NCBI GenBank assembly: GCA_019748155.1
Contig: JAIEPY010000075.1
Location: 1 to 53,908, forward strand
Length of the DNA: 53,908 nt
Direction: 5' to 3'
From: Burkholderiales bacterium
GTDB taxonomy: Bacteria; Pseudomonadota; Gammaproteobacteria; Burkholderiales; UBA11063
Shown: piece after piece, positions 27,200-40,288 of the stretch
Position numbering within the stretch: position 1 is the stretch's first letter
How the letters are laid out: every line of letters begins with the position of its first letter
Notes under the pieces: generated by a model
What the model was told of the DNA's origin: nothing
Databases searched by the model: none
What the model saw: only the letters and a program-made list of their open reading frames with translations
Translations under genes and position numbers: made by a program

Positions 27200-27770
27200 C
27201 AGGAATCGCCACCAAGTTGGGTTTTATTTGAACAGTTATCATAAAGTCATAACGACCGTCTGCTCCTAAATTATTAGAAACAAGTTCAGGATTAGCAAAA
27301 AACCCTTTTTTATCACGTAACCGATCTAAAAGGCTTGCCAGATATAGCGGACTAGCTGCAGTCCCAGTTAATTGACACATTATCCCATTCCAAGTAATTT
27401 GTTTATAGTAAACCTGCTCAGGTGTAACAATTCCAAGCTGCTGAAAAAAAGTTACCGTATCATCACGCTTATCTTCAACCAGTTGCAACAAACGCACTTG
27501 TTTCCTGATTAACTCTACTTTACGATCAAACTCTTTAATTAGCTTTAATTTAGTATCTACAATATTAATATTTGCAGTTAGGAATGCATTTCTAGTATCT
27601 TGATGTATAATATGAATTTCATAGTAACCATAAATAATAAAATTTAAAAACAAGGAAAATATAATGCCAAGTCCAAGAAAGAAATAAACCCTTAATTTAC
27701 CAAAATTAATTTCCTTAATTCGATAATTATAAAGATTGATTCTATTCAATTTCTTGTCCCCAAGTAGCAA
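27186..27770 (-). CDS. pilN: Type IV pilus assembly protein PilN
   Basis: A 194-residue inner-membrane protein. The N-terminal RINLYNYR matches the conserved INLLPYR peptide that docks into PilM. A membrane helix (VYFFLGLGIIFSLFLNFIIY, about residues 28-47) is followed by a coiled coil and a periplasmic domain. It overlaps pilM by 29 bp and pilO by 14 bp. Confidence 0.93.
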   Translation of the reverse strand: MLLGDKKLNRINLYNYRIKEINFGKLRVYFFLGLGIIFSLFLNFIIYGYYEIHIIHQDTRNAFLTANINIVDTKLKLIKEFDRKVELIRKQVRLLQLVEDKRDDTVTFFQQLGIVTPEQVYYKQITWNGIMCQLTGTAASPLYLASLLDRLRDKKGFFANPELVSNNLGADGRYDFMITVQIKPNLVAIPDVKS

Positions 27771-28824
27771 GAGAAATAGCCGTCACTATACGTAATAGAT
27801 CTACTTCAGGAATAGAGGAGTTTCCACCTTGAAATAAACTAGCTATTGATTTAACATCTGACTTAGTATAACTAATAATTCTCTCAATTAATCCAGGAAT
27901 AAGCGTATTCCCACCCATTAAGACAATAGGAACATTAGCAGCCAAGGAAATTTTTCTCTCAACTAAGAGATTTGAACGAATTAATTGTAAGATTTTAGCG
28001 ACGTCAGATAGCATCAAAGCTATAAGTTCATCGTCCGTCATATTCTTTTCGTTTAATAGTTTTAAAGTATTGCCATAAAGATCAGTAACATCTTGCAATC
28101 TAACTCTTTGATCTAGCTTAAGAAGTAACTCTTCAAATAAATGAGAGTAATTAACAATAATTTCATTAAAGATAACTGGCTCGTAGTCATCAAATACAAA
28201 TGCCCGAACTTTCGTTGCCCCTAAATCCAGCAAAATTACTTTACCATTAATCCTATTTCTATTTAACAATAATTTTAATAAATGCTGTATCGCAAAAGGT
28301 TCAACATCAATTGCAGCAACCTGAATACCTGTCATTTGAATAATAGCTTGATATTCTTCAATTTTTTCTTTTTTAGCAACTACAACAGATAATAACTGCT
28401 CGCTGGTTTCTTTATTTATCACGGAATAATCAAAATCAATATCGTCTGTATCTAATTCTTTAATTAGTTGACTTAGAATGAATTGATCTAACTCATATTT
28501 ATCTTTAAATAAAGGAGCCTTAACTTCTTTAATTATGATCGCATTATATGGAATAGCAATAGCTACATTTTGATTTGTCGGGTTTAGCTTAACCCACTGA
28601 TCACGAATAATATCTGAAACTTTTTCAATTTCATTAATCACGCCCTCACTAACCATATTTTTAGTTAGTGGTGCAATTGTATATTTAGTTATTTTTAAAG
28701 TATTTGGAACTAACTCAACCATCTTCACTGCAGTAGAGGCAATATCTAATCCAATACATGCTGGAGTCTTATAACCAAGAACTATACTTTTAATCTTAGC
28801 AATATACTGCTTTATTTTTTTCAT
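27742..28824 (-). CDS. pilM: Type IV pilus assembly ATPase-fold protein PilM
   Basis: A 360-residue actin-like cytoplasmic protein of the pilus platform. The first phosphate loop is IGLDIASTAVKMVEL; the second is VILLDLGATKVRAFVF, and PIVLMGGNTLIPGL is the adenosine-binding loop. It is first in pilMNOPQ-aroK. An intrinsic terminator lies just upstream (28835-28866), and only about 10 bp separate it from the start codon, so a promoter must lie further upstream in the lipoprotein gene or the operon relies on read-through. Confidence 0.95.
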   Translation of the reverse strand: MKKIKQYIAKIKSIVLGYKTPACIGLDIASTAVKMVELVPNTLKITKYTIAPLTKNMVSEGVINEIEKVSDIIRDQWVKLNPTNQNVAIAIPYNAIIIKEVKAPLFKDKYELDQFILSQLIKELDTDDIDFDYSVINKETSEQLLSVVVAKKEKIEEYQAIIQMTGIQVAAIDVEPFAIQHLLKLLLNRNRINGKVILLDLGATKVRAFVFDDYEPVIFNEIIVNYSHLFEELLLKLDQRVRLQDVTDLYGNTLKLLNEKNMTDDELIALMLSDVAKILQLIRSNLLVERKISLAANVPIVLMGGNTLIPGLIERIISYTKSDVKSIASLFQGGNSSIPEVDLLRIVTAISLATWGQEIE

Positions 28825-28834
28825 AGTTTACAAC

Positions 28835-28866
28835 AAAAATTAGCCAAGCAAACGCTTGGCTAATTT
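28835..28866 (-). terminator. Intrinsic terminator after the Ala-Pro-rich lipoprotein gene
   Basis: Two 13-base perfect arms (28837-28849 and 28854-28866) pair around loop AAAC; on the minus strand the stem GCTTGGCTAATTT runs into a short T-run (TTTTTG). It separates the lipoprotein gene from pilM. Confidence 0.85.
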
Positions 28867-28880
28867 CAGTAACTGTCAAA

Positions 28881-29102
28881 TTACTGAGCAGCTGATGCTT
28901 CCGGAGCAGACGCTTCAGCAGCAACAGGAGCTGATGCTTCTTCAACAGCTGGAGCAGAAGCTTCAACAGGAGCTGGAGCAGCTTCAACAGCAGCAGGAGC
29001 TGATGCTTCAGTAGCAGACGCTTCAGTAGTAGAAGATTGTTCATTATGTGAACATGCAACTAGAGCAAGACCAGCAACTAATACAGCTAATAATTTTTTC
29101 AT
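28881..29102 (-). CDS. Small Ala/Pro/Glu-rich lipoprotein
   Basis: A 73-residue protein with a lipoprotein signal: MKKLLAVLVAGLALVAC with C17 as lipidation site. The rest consists of imperfect repeats of EASAP and related units (about seven copies), low in complexity and probably unfolded, ending ASAAQ. It resembles small repeat lipoproteins of unknown role in proteobacteria. The high alanine content and short repeats make the DNA itself repetitive. It has its own terminator and is followed by the pil operon. AGGTAAA upstream is the likely RBS. Confidence 0.75.
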   Translation of the reverse strand: MKKLLAVLVAGLALVACSHNEQSSTTEASATEASAPAAVEAAPAPVEASAPAVEEASAPVAAEASAPEASAAQ

Positions 29103-29233
29103 ATTTAATTTACCTTTCAGAATTATATTTATTTTATTGTACTAAAACAATCACCATGAGGCGTATTTTATCATATAAAGAAGTATTAAGAATAAATTAA
29201 TCCATTAAGAATCAATTTACCTAACAAAAAATA

Positions 29234-29668
29234 CTAATTTCTTCGTGATTGTTTATTTAAATAATCGACAGCTTTTAACTGAGCAATTATTAATTCCAAT
29301 GCAGCATAAGCTTTAACATCATCAACATCCATACTAACATCAGAACGTTTAAGCCGTTCTTCTGCAATACGTTTTTCCTCTAATAATTTAGCTTCATCTA
29401 AATCATCAGTACGTTCAACAACATCAGCCAATACTGTAACCTTATTGCCTTGGATTTCCATATAACCACCAGAAATCACATAAACTAAATGCATTTCCTT
29501 TTGTGGTAATTTGACACGGATAACACCAGGGCTTAACTTACTAATTAATGGAATATGGCGCGGATAGATACCAATTTCACCCTCAGAACCAGGAGCTATA
29601 AGAAACTCTGCTTCACCAGAAAAAATTTGTTCTTCCGAACTAACCAAATCAACCTGCATGGTAGTCAT
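29234..29668 (-). CDS. atpC: ATP synthase epsilon subunit
   Basis: A 144-residue F1 epsilon subunit. The N-terminal beta sandwich with QVDLVSSEEQIFSGEAE and the IGIYPRHIPLISKLSPG block are typical, followed by the two-helix C-terminus that can inhibit ATP hydrolysis. Last gene of the atpIBEFHAGDC operon, 10 bp after atpD. Confidence 0.96.
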   Translation of the reverse strand: MTTMQVDLVSSEEQIFSGEAEFLIAPGSEGEIGIYPRHIPLISKLSPGVIRVKLPQKEMHLVYVISGGYMEIQGNKVTVLADVVERTDDLDEAKLLEEKRIAEERLKRSDVSMDVDDVKAYAALELIIAQLKAVDYLNKQSRRN

Positions 29669-29678
29669 AACATCCCCA

Positions 29679-31073
<1,395 letters not shown>

Positions 31074-31085
31074 CTACAAAAGTTA

Positions 31086-31958
31086 CTAAACTGCTGCAGC
31101 ACCAGAAACAATTTCTGATAGCTCTTTGGTAATTGCAGCTTGACGAGATTTATTATATGCGAGACTCAGTTGATGTATCGCTTCACCAGCATTATCAGTA
31201 GCAGAACGCATTGCAATCATTCGTGCGGCTTGCTCTGATGCCATATTATCCGCTAAACACTGATAGATTACTGATTCAATATAACGACGCACTAATTCAT
31301 CTAACACTTCTTCTGGAGAAGGTTCATAGATGTAATCCCACGGCATTTTTGCATCTAGCTTCAAATCTCTATCGCTAAGCGGCAAAATTTGTTCAAAAAC
31401 AGCTTGCTGTTTCATGGTATTCACGAATCCAGAGTAAATAACATAAATTGCATCTAATTTCTGATCATAAAAATCTCTAAAAATTCCAGTCAATGGTCCA
31501 ATAATTTTTTCCATTTTAGGAACATCGCCCAGATTTACCGCAGAACTAACTACTTCAGATTTTAGGCGCTTTGCAGCAACTAAACCTTTTTGCCCTAAAG
31601 TACTAACTTCAACAGCAATACCCGCGTTTTTATACTCACGTAACTTTTCACTAAACATCTTTATAGCATTAGTGTTCAAGCCACCACACAGACCTTTGTC
31701 AGCAGTAATCAGAATAATTCCGACTTTTTTAATTTCTGCTGGCTCGCGCAAAAAAGGCGAAGAGCGTCTGGCACTAGAATTGACTTGTGCCAAATGAGCC
31801 ATTACTTCGCGAACTTTTTCTGCATATGGTCGTGCTTGACGCATTCGCTCCTGAGTTTTACGCATTTTGGATGTTGCTACCATTTGCATAGCCCGGGTAA
31901 TTTTCTGAGTATTTTGAACACTCTTTATTTTAGTCCGGATTTCTTTTCCAGCAGCCAT
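31086..31958 (-). CDS. atpG: ATP synthase gamma subunit
   Basis: A 290-residue central stalk subunit. The N-terminal helix EIRTKIKSVQNTQKITRAM and the C-terminal signature around SATDNAGEAIHQLSLAYN are conserved, as is the middle ITADKGLCGGLN. Position between atpA and atpD is the standard one. Confidence 0.97.
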   Translation of the reverse strand: MAAGKEIRTKIKSVQNTQKITRAMQMVATSKMRKTQERMRQARPYAEKVREVMAHLAQVNSSARRSSPFLREPAEIKKVGIILITADKGLCGGLNTNAIKMFSEKLREYKNAGIAVEVSTLGQKGLVAAKRLKSEVVSSAVNLGDVPKMEKIIGPLTGIFRDFYDQKLDAIYVIYSGFVNTMKQQAVFEQILPLSDRDLKLDAKMPWDYIYEPSPEEVLDELVRRYIESVIYQCLADNMASEQAARMIAMRSATDNAGEAIHQLSLAYNKSRQAAITKELSEIVSGAAAV

Positions 31959-31985
31959 TTTATATCCTTATGAAATAACAGCTAA

Positions 31986-33527
31986 TTAAACCGCAAAAAT
32001 TGTTTTAAACTCATTTAACGCTTTAACTAGTATCTGCTCATCATCTTTAGACAAATCACCACTAGCCTCTATATTAGCTAACATATCAGCACAATTAGAT
32101 TCTGCATATGCCATAAAGCCAGATTCAAAAGCTAAAGCTTTATTAACTGGGATTGTTTCATAGAATCCATTATTAATTGCATATAATGTTAAAGCCATTT
32201 CAGAAACTTTTAGCGGAGAATATTGCTTTTGTTTCATTAACTCTGTAACCACTTGACCATGACGCAATTGTTTACGAGTTGCATCATCCAAATCAGAAGC
32301 AAACTGAGCAAATGCTGCTAACTCACGATACTGAGCTAATGCTAAACGAATACTACCACCTTGCTTTTTAATAACTTTAGTCTGTGCAGCACCACCAACC
32401 CGTGATACAGAAATACCAGGATTCATTGCTGGACGAATACCAGAATTAAATAAATCAGTTTCCAAGAAAATCTGACCATCCGTAATCGAAATCACGTTTG
32501 TTGGTACAAATGCAGATACGTCACCAGCTTGGGTTTCAATAATTGGTAATGCAGTCAAAGAGCCAGTTTTGCCTTTAACAGCGCCTTTAGTAACTTCTTC
32601 AACGTAATGAGCATTTACTCGTGCAGCACGCTCCAACAAGCGAGAATGTAAATAAAATACATCTCCAGGATATGCTTCACGTCCTGGTGGACGACGTAAT
32701 AGTAGTGAAATTTGACGATACGCGACTGCTTGCTTAGATAAATCATCATAAACAATCAAAGCATCTTCACCGATATCACGGAAATACTCACCCATTGAAC
32801 AACCAGAATAAGGTGCAAGGTATTGTAATGCAGCAGATTCTGAAGCAGAGGCGGCAACTATAATTGTATGAGCCAATGCACCATGTTCTTCAAGTTTACT
32901 AACCACATTAGCAATTGATGAATTTTTTTGACCAATAGCAACATAAATACATGTCACACCAGTACCTTTTTGATTAATAATTGTATCAAGGGCAACAGCT
33001 GTTTTACCAGTTTGACGATCTCCAATAATTAACTCACGTTGACCGCGTCCAACTGGAACCATTGAATCAATCGCTTTTAAACCACTTTGTAATGGTTGAC
33101 TAACAGATTGACGCGCAATTACACCTGGTGCCACTTTTTCAACTGGAGAGGTTAATTTTGAATTAATTGGACCTTTGCCATCAATTGGACGACCAAGAGC
33201 ATCAACTACACGTCCAACCAATTCAGGACCTACCGGAACCTCTAAAATACGACCAGTACATGATACTTCGTCGCCTTCTTTAATATGCTCATAATCACCA
33301 AGAACTACAGCGCCGACAGAGTCGCGCTCCAAGTTCATTGCCATACCATAAACATTTCCTGGGAATAAAATCATTTCCCCTTGCATAACTTCTGATAAAC
33401 CATAGATACGAACAATACCATCAGTAACTGATACTACTGTACCTTTACTGCGATAGTCACTACTATTTTGAGTGCCGTCGATCTTTGATTTAATAATATC
33501 ACTAATTTCAGAAGGATTTAATTGCAT
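31986..33527 (-). CDS. atpA: ATP synthase alpha subunit
   Basis: A 513-residue regulatory F1 subunit with Walker A GDRQTGKT and the signature [13 protein letters not shown]. Usual proteobacterial length. It is followed by atpG after 27 bp and preceded by atpH at 15 bp. Confidence 0.98.
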   Translation of the reverse strand: MQLNPSEISDIIKSKIDGTQNSSDYRSKGTVVSVTDGIVRIYGLSEVMQGEMILFPGNVYGMAMNLERDSVGAVVLGDYEHIKEGDEVSCTGRILEVPVGPELVGRVVDALGRPIDGKGPINSKLTSPVEKVAPGVIARQSVSQPLQSGLKAIDSMVPVGRGQRELIIGDRQTGKTAVALDTIINQKGTGVTCIYVAIGQKNSSIANVVSKLEEHGALAHTIIVAASASESAALQYLAPYSGCSMGEYFRDIGEDALIVYDDLSKQAVAYRQISLLLRRPPGREAYPGDVFYLHSRLLERAARVNAHYVEEVTKGAVKGKTGSLTALPIIETQAGDVSAFVPTNVISITDGQIFLETDLFNSGIRPAMNPGISVSRVGGAAQTKVIKKQGGSIRLALAQYRELAAFAQFASDLDDATRKQLRHGQVVTELMKQKQYSPLKVSEMALTLYAINNGFYETIPVNKALAFESGFMAYAESNCADMLANIEASGDLSKDDEQILVKALNEFKTIFAV

Positions 33528-33542
33528 GAATCGCTCCTATTT

Positions 33543-34079
33543 TTATTTAGTAAGTTGAGTAGATAAATCACTTAGTCTACCCTTAACGGACCCATCAATA
33601 ACTTTATCATTGATAGTAACTTTGATTCCAGCCAATAATTCGGGATTAATTACCACTGTTGCAGTAATTTTTTTACCAAACTTTTTAGATAGTAATTCTT
33701 CAAAGTCTTGTTTTTCTGTCTGACTCATTGCATAAGCTGATTCAATAATTGCATCACCACGCTTTTGATCTTCAAGAACTAAATCGCGAAAAACTTGATA
33801 AATTTCAGGTAAAGCTGAAACTCGATTATTCTCAATTAATATACTTAAAAGATTTGTAACTTCTGTTGAAGCATCACCATTTAAAAGTGTATTAACTACA
33901 GAAATTATTTGCGAATCTTTAATTTCTGGATTATTTAATAAATCAGCAAAGTCAGAATTGTCAACAATTTGTTGCAAATCAGATAACCTATCAAGCCAAA
34001 TACTTTCTTGATTGCTTTGTTTTGCTAAATTAAATAAAGCCTGTGCATACGGATGTGCAATTACACTCAATTCAGCCAT
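33543..34079 (-). CDS. atpH: ATP synthase delta subunit
   Basis: A 178-residue peripheral stalk subunit. N-terminal VIAHPYAQALFNLA and the C-terminal LLAGIKVTINDKVIDGSVKGRL are the family ends. It joins the b dimer to the F1 head. Confidence 0.96.
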   Translation of the reverse strand: MAELSVIAHPYAQALFNLAKQSNQESIWLDRLSDLQQIVDNSDFADLLNNPEIKDSQIISVVNTLLNGDASTEVTNLLSILIENNRVSALPEIYQVFRDLVLEDQKRGDAIIESAYAMSQTEKQDFEELLSKKFGKKITATVVINPELLAGIKVTINDKVIDGSVKGRLSDLSTQLTK

Positions 34080-34084
34080 GATAA

Positions 34085-34555
34085 TTACAACTCCGCTTTC
34101 AATTGAGCTAAAATTTTCTCATGACGAGATTGATCAATTTCAACCCGCAAGATTTGCTCAGTACCGCGAATCACCAAATCGGAAACACGTAGCCGTAAGT
34201 CCTCTTTCATGCGCACAAAATCTTGTTCAATCTGAGCCTTAGCATCAGCAATAATTTTGTCACCTTCGATACGAGCACGCTCTTTTGATTCTTCGATAAC
34301 TTGATTAGCCCTTTTTTCGGCATTAGCAATTATTTCACCCGCACGAGCTTGAATTTTTTTCAACTCTTCGGCAATATTTGCTTCAGCATCCAGTAATTGT
34401 TGCTTACCTTTTTCGGCAGCAGCCAAACCATCAGTAATTCTGCTTGCACGTTCTTCAAGCATACCACTAATCGGTGGCCAGACAAATTTCATTGTAAAGA
34501 GTACCAACAGAATGAAGGTAATCATTTCTCCGAGCATTGTTGCATTAATATTCAC
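34085..34555 (-). CDS. atpF: ATP synthase b subunit
   Basis: A 156-residue peripheral stalk subunit: one N-terminal membrane helix (TMLGEMITFILLVLFTMKFV with the following WPP) and a long charged coiled coil through the rest. Standard bacterial b length. Only 5 bp separate it from atpH. Confidence 0.96.
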   Translation of the reverse strand: MNINATMLGEMITFILLVLFTMKFVWPPISGMLEERASRITDGLAAAEKGKQQLLDAEANIAEELKKIQARAGEIIANAEKRANQVIEESKERARIEGDKIIADAKAQIEQDFVRMKEDLRLRVSDLVIRGTEQILRVEIDQSRHEKILAQLKAEL

Positions 34556-34584
34556 GAGGAATCTCCTTTAAATATTAATTACGA

Positions 34585-34881
<297 letters not shown>

Positions 34882-34923
34882 CTAAAAAATTAAAAACAAA
34901 AAAACACACCAAACAATAAAAAA

Positions 34924-36122
<1,199 letters not shown>

Positions 36123-36143
36123 AATTTTTTATTACGTAAAAGC

Positions 36144-37517
36144 TCATAGTTTACGCCAAATTGTGCCATTTTTACTATCTTCCAAAACAATATTGTTGGA
36201 TAATAATTCATCACGTATTTTATCTGATAAAGCGAAATCACGATCTAGACGAGCTTGATTACGTTTTACTATCATTTCTTCAATAAATTGTACTGATAAT
36301 CCCACACCTGATTGTAAAAATTGCTGTGGGTTACTACTTAGTAACCCAATCGTATTAGCTAATGTATAAAGTAATTTTGCTAATTTAGAATTTTTCTCAC
36401 GATTAATTTCAGTTACTATTTCAAATAGTACACTAATTGCTAATGATGTATTAAAATCATCATCCATAGCATTTTTGAAATTTACCGCATATTTATCTAA
36501 CCAGTCTATTTCACCAATATTACAATTATCAGCATTAAAATCGTAGTCACGCAATGTTTGATAAATCTTGCTTAAACTATTTTTAGCATCAAGTAAATTA
36601 TCATAGCTAAAATTTAATGGGCTACGATAATGACTTTTTAGCATGAAATATCTAATTACTTCAGGATTATACTGATTTAGCGCATCACGTAATGTGAAAA
36701 AATTCCCTAGCGACTTAGACATTTTTTCATCATTAACATTTAAAAAGCCATTATGCATCCAGTAATTGGCAAATTGGCAATTATTGTGTGCTTCACTTTG
36801 AGCTATTTCATTTTCATGGTGAGGAAATTGTAAATCTTGACCACCACCATGAATATCAAAATTTTTACCAAGAATTTCTTCTGACATTGCTGAACACTCA
36901 ATATGCCAGCCTGGGCGACCATTTCCAAGGGGAGAATCCCAATAAACTTCGTTTTCTTTCGATGCTTTCCATAAAACAAAATCAAGTGGATCTTCTTTAT
37001 TAAGATCAACATCTACACGTTCACCAGCTCTCAAATCATCTAAAGACTTTCCAGATAACTTGCCATAACCAACAAATTTACGTACTCGGTAATAAACATC
37101 TCCATTTTCAGCTTGATATGCATAATTCTTATCAATCAAATCTTGAATAAGATAAACCATCTGAGAAACATATTCAGTAGCTTTTGGCTCATAATCTGGT
37201 CGCATAACACCTAAGGAGGCAAAATCTTCATGCATGTATTTTATATAACGCTCAGTTAATTGGTAAATAGTTTCACTATTTTCTTTAGCACGTCGAATAA
37301 TTTTATCATCTATATCCGTAATGTTTTCGACAAATACTACTTTATAACCACTAGTAATAAACCAACGACGTACCATATCAAAAACAACAGCTTTGCGAGC
37401 ATGACCTAAATGACAATAGTCATAAACGGTCTGCCCGCAGACATACATTTTTATTTCGTTGGGTTTAATTGGTATAAAATTTTCTTTTTGCTTTGATAAA
37501 CTATTATAAATTTTCAT
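36144..37517 (-). CDS. cysS: Cysteinyl-tRNA synthetase
   Basis: A 457-residue class I synthetase of usual length. C27 in MYVCGQTVYDY is a zinc ligand, HLGH (36-39) is the HIGH motif, GWHIECSAM adds another zinc ligand, HGGGQDLQFPHHENE is the cysteine-binding stretch, and EKMSKSLGNF is KMSKS. It charges tRNA-Cys. It is 28 bp after ntrX and 21 bp before atpI, so it could be co-transcribed with both. Confidence 0.97.
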   Translation of the reverse strand: MKIYNSLSKQKENFIPIKPNEIKMYVCGQTVYDYCHLGHARKAVVFDMVRRWFITSGYKVVFVENITDIDDKIIRRAKENSETIYQLTERYIKYMHEDFASLGVMRPDYEPKATEYVSQMVYLIQDLIDKNYAYQAENGDVYYRVRKFVGYGKLSGKSLDDLRAGERVDVDLNKEDPLDFVLWKASKENEVYWDSPLGNGRPGWHIECSAMSEEILGKNFDIHGGGQDLQFPHHENEIAQSEAHNNCQFANYWMHNGFLNVNDEKMSKSLGNFFTLRDALNQYNPEVIRYFMLKSHYRSPLNFSYDNLLDAKNSLSKIYQTLRDYDFNADNCNIGEIDWLDKYAVNFKNAMDDDFNTSLAISVLFEIVTEINREKNSKLAKLLYTLANTIGLLSSNPQQFLQSGVGLSVQFIEEMIVKRNQARLDRDFALSDKIRDELLSNNIVLEDSKNGTIWRKL

Positions 37518-37545
37518 AAATTAACTATAATACACCTAATAAAAT

Positions 37546-38127
37546 TTATTTGATTTTAATTCCCAGATTTTTAAATTTGCGGTATAAATGAGCTCTATCT
37601 ACACCTGAAACTTCAGCAATCTTAGTAATATTTCCTTTTTGCTTATTCATATGATATAAGAAATATCTACGCTCTAAAGTTTCTTTAATTCCTTTAAGTT
37701 GATTATTTAAATCAAGGGTAATAATTTCAGAAATATCTTCCAAAATTCCATCGCTATTGGTACGCTCTTTTAAAATATGTTTATCAACTAAAGGTAATAA
37801 CTTACTTAATGAAAGAGGTTTTTCAAGAAAATCTCTAGCTCCAATTCTAATTGCTTCAAGCGCACTAGTTATTGAAGCATGCCCAGACATCATGATAACA
37901 GGTGCTGTAATACCATTTGATAAAAATCTTTTAAACAATGATACACCATCCATATCAGGCAACCACACATCCATTAAGATTAGATCAAAACGATTTTCTT
38001 TAACAATTTTATCAGCTTCTAATGCATTTTCAGCTAACTTTACTACATAACCCTCATCTTCTAAACATTCGCGTAGTAACTCACGAATACCTAGCTCATC
38101 ATCTACAATTAATATTAATTTATCCAT
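37546..38127 (-). CDS. NtrX-like response regulator without the AAA+ domain
   Basis: A 193-residue regulator. The receiver domain (1-120) has the acid pair D9-D10, the phosphorylated D53 (LMDVWLPDMDG), and the conserved K in FLEKPLS. After a linker of about 35 residues comes a Fis-type helix-turn-helix (GNITKIAEVSGVDRAHLYRKF). The sigma-54-activating ATPase that sits between these domains in NtrX is absent, so it cannot open sigma-54 promoters by itself and probably acts as an ordinary DNA-binding regulator. It is 11 bp downstream of the NtrY-like kinase. Confidence 0.85.
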   Translation of the reverse strand: MDKLILIVDDELGIRELLRECLEDEGYVVKLAENALEADKIVKENRFDLILMDVWLPDMDGVSLFKRFLSNGITAPVIMMSGHASITSALEAIRIGARDFLEKPLSLSKLLPLVDKHILKERTNSDGILEDISEIITLDLNNQLKGIKETLERRYFLYHMNKQKGNITKIAEVSGVDRAHLYRKFKNLGIKIK

Positions 38128-38138
38128 TTATTTTTAAC

Positions 38139-40259
38139 CTATAATACAGTATTTTGACTAATAAGTGGTAATTTTACTACTACATTGGCACCGTTGTCAT
38201 TAAATACTTCAATTTTACCATTATGTTCATCAATAATTTTCTTCACAATCGCCATACCAAGTCCGCTTCCTTTAACTCCTTTAGTAGTACGATAAGGTTC
38301 AAATAAATTCTCCATTATAATATTCTCAAAACCATTACCATTATCTTTAATTGTAATACCTAGATATTCATTTTGTATATTCAAAACAACTTTAATTAAT
38401 TTATTTTCAATGTTTTCAATACTTTCTATCGAATTTTTTAATAGATTATGAAATACTTGTCTCAAAAGACTTGAATCTCCCATTATTAAGATTTCATTTT
38501 CCGGTATATCAACTTCAAATTTAATATAGTTAATATTTTCATAAAGCGTTAGGAATTGATTAAAGAAATGAACCATTTCTATCTTAGATAAATTAGGTTT
38601 ATTTATATTTGCAAAATCTCTGAATTTATTAACTAAGTCTTTAAGATCTTCCACTTGAATGATAATTTGTTTAACTAACCTTTGTAAAAATACCTGATCA
38701 TCATTTGATAATTTAGGTACTAATTTCATTTCAATTCGTTCAGCTGATAACACAATTGGTGTAAGTGGATTTTTTATTTCGTGTGCTAAACGTTTTGCAA
38801 TATCTGCCCATGCTTGATTTTGTTTTGCTTTAATCAGATTTGTTACATCACTTATTAAGGTCATATATTGACTATTTTCATGAGTTTTAAATTTTATTGT
38901 CTTAATATATAGATTTTTAATACTATGTCTATTACGAACAATTACATTTTCTTCCCATTCATTATTTTGTTTTGAGTTTATTTCAATAATGTTTATCAAA
39001 TCTTCAAGATGTGGATATAAACTCCCCCATTGATTTAATGGAGTTCCTTTTATAGTCTCTAGATCTATATCAAGAATGCTATGACTAATAATATTTATAC
39101 TCTTAATAATATAATCTTGATCATATACAACAACACTTAAATTTAGGTTATTAATTAAATTTTCAAGGAAATTTTTTGATGCTGTTATTTGATCTTTTTG
39201 AAATTTTTCTAACTTTCTTACTCTATCTAAATTATGGCTCATTTCATTAAAAGATGTAATGAGTTGAGATAACTCATCATTACCTTGAAATGAATTATTA
39301 TTAAGATACGAGCCTTGTTTAATTAATTCAATATTTTCAATTAAATTGCTAATCCTTTTTATTAGGAATTGTGAGAAAAACATTGATAAAAGAACAGCTA
39401 TTGAAATTGACAATAACACACTGATAATTAATGTGCTAGTGTAAACATCTTTTAAATGATCTTTATTATTAAGTAATCCTAAATATAACTCTTTATTTTG
39501 GATTAACTTGCTATTATCTATTCGAATGAAATCTGGTGCAAATTGTGTTAGTGCTATTATTTTATTATCATCATAAAATTGATAATAATAAAATAAATAA
39601 TTACCGCTATTATCTTTATTAATTTCATAATAATAACCAGAAATTTTTATTTTATCAATAATATACTTAGGTAATATACTTGGAAAATATTTACTATCGT
39701 TTTGTTTATCTTGTAACTCTAATATACCATTTTGCTTATAAATGGTCAAGCTTGTAACATCTAAAATATTACGAATTTTTGCTAAATCTGCTTTATCATC
39801 ATTTTTATCAACTAATTTTAGGTATTCCGCAGCAATCACTGATTTTTTACGCAGTTCTTTAGAAAAGTATTTTATACTCTCTTCCGCTATATTAAAGCTA
39901 TTATCAAAAAGTTCTTCAATTTGTGGATTAAATAAGCGATTAACTGTATTATCAATAAAGTAATTAGCAATTTTTATATTAATTAACGAAGGTATAACTA
40001 TTACAGATGATAAAAGTATAAATAATTTCTTAGTTATCCTAGACCCAAAAACATAATTACTTCTAAAAAAAATTTTATAAACAAAAAAAGCAATAGTTAT
40101 TAACAATAATACTTCTATTATACGATTAAGCTGAATAATTTCTTTATAATCATTTAAATATAACATTACATCATATTTTGAATATATTGTAACGTAGAAA
40201 TAACTAAAAATTATTAAAATAAATAATACTACTAAAAATCCTATATTAGTTCTTTTCAT
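38139..40259 (-). CDS. NtrY-like sensor histidine kinase
   Basis: A 706-residue membrane kinase. N-terminal membrane helices (the first near residues 7-26, others to about 110), a periplasmic region, another helix near 280-300, a HAMP domain, a PAS domain (around VVYDQDYIIKSIN), then HisKA with H493 in LAHEIKNPLTPIVLSAERI and an ATPase domain with NLLKNSIESIE, DNGNGF and GSGLGMAIVKKI. The HEIKNPLTPI pattern is the NtrY type. It forms a two-component pair with the adjacent regulator; in related bacteria NtrYX responds to redox or low oxygen. Confidence 0.9.
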   Translation of the reverse strand: MKRTNIGFLVVLFILIIFSYFYVTIYSKYDVMLYLNDYKEIIQLNRIIEVLLLITIAFFVYKIFFRSNYVFGSRITKKLFILLSSVIVIPSLINIKIANYFIDNTVNRLFNPQIEELFDNSFNIAEESIKYFSKELRKKSVIAAEYLKLVDKNDDKADLAKIRNILDVTSLTIYKQNGILELQDKQNDSKYFPSILPKYIIDKIKISGYYYEINKDNSGNYLFYYYQFYDDNKIIALTQFAPDFIRIDNSKLIQNKELYLGLLNNKDHLKDVYTSTLIISVLLSISIAVLLSMFFSQFLIKRISNLIENIELIKQGSYLNNNSFQGNDELSQLITSFNEMSHNLDRVRKLEKFQKDQITASKNFLENLINNLNLSVVVYDQDYIIKSINIISHSILDIDLETIKGTPLNQWGSLYPHLEDLINIIEINSKQNNEWEENVIVRNRHSIKNLYIKTIKFKTHENSQYMTLISDVTNLIKAKQNQAWADIAKRLAHEIKNPLTPIVLSAERIEMKLVPKLSNDDQVFLQRLVKQIIIQVEDLKDLVNKFRDFANINKPNLSKIEMVHFFNQFLTLYENINYIKFEVDIPENEILIMGDSSLLRQVFHNLLKNSIESIENIENKLIKVVLNIQNEYLGITIKDNGNGFENIIMENLFEPYRTTKGVKGSGLGMAIVKKIIDEHNGKIEVFNDNGANVVVKLPLISQNTVL

Positions 40260-40288
40260 TTATTAATACCTAAATTTTGATAGTTTAA

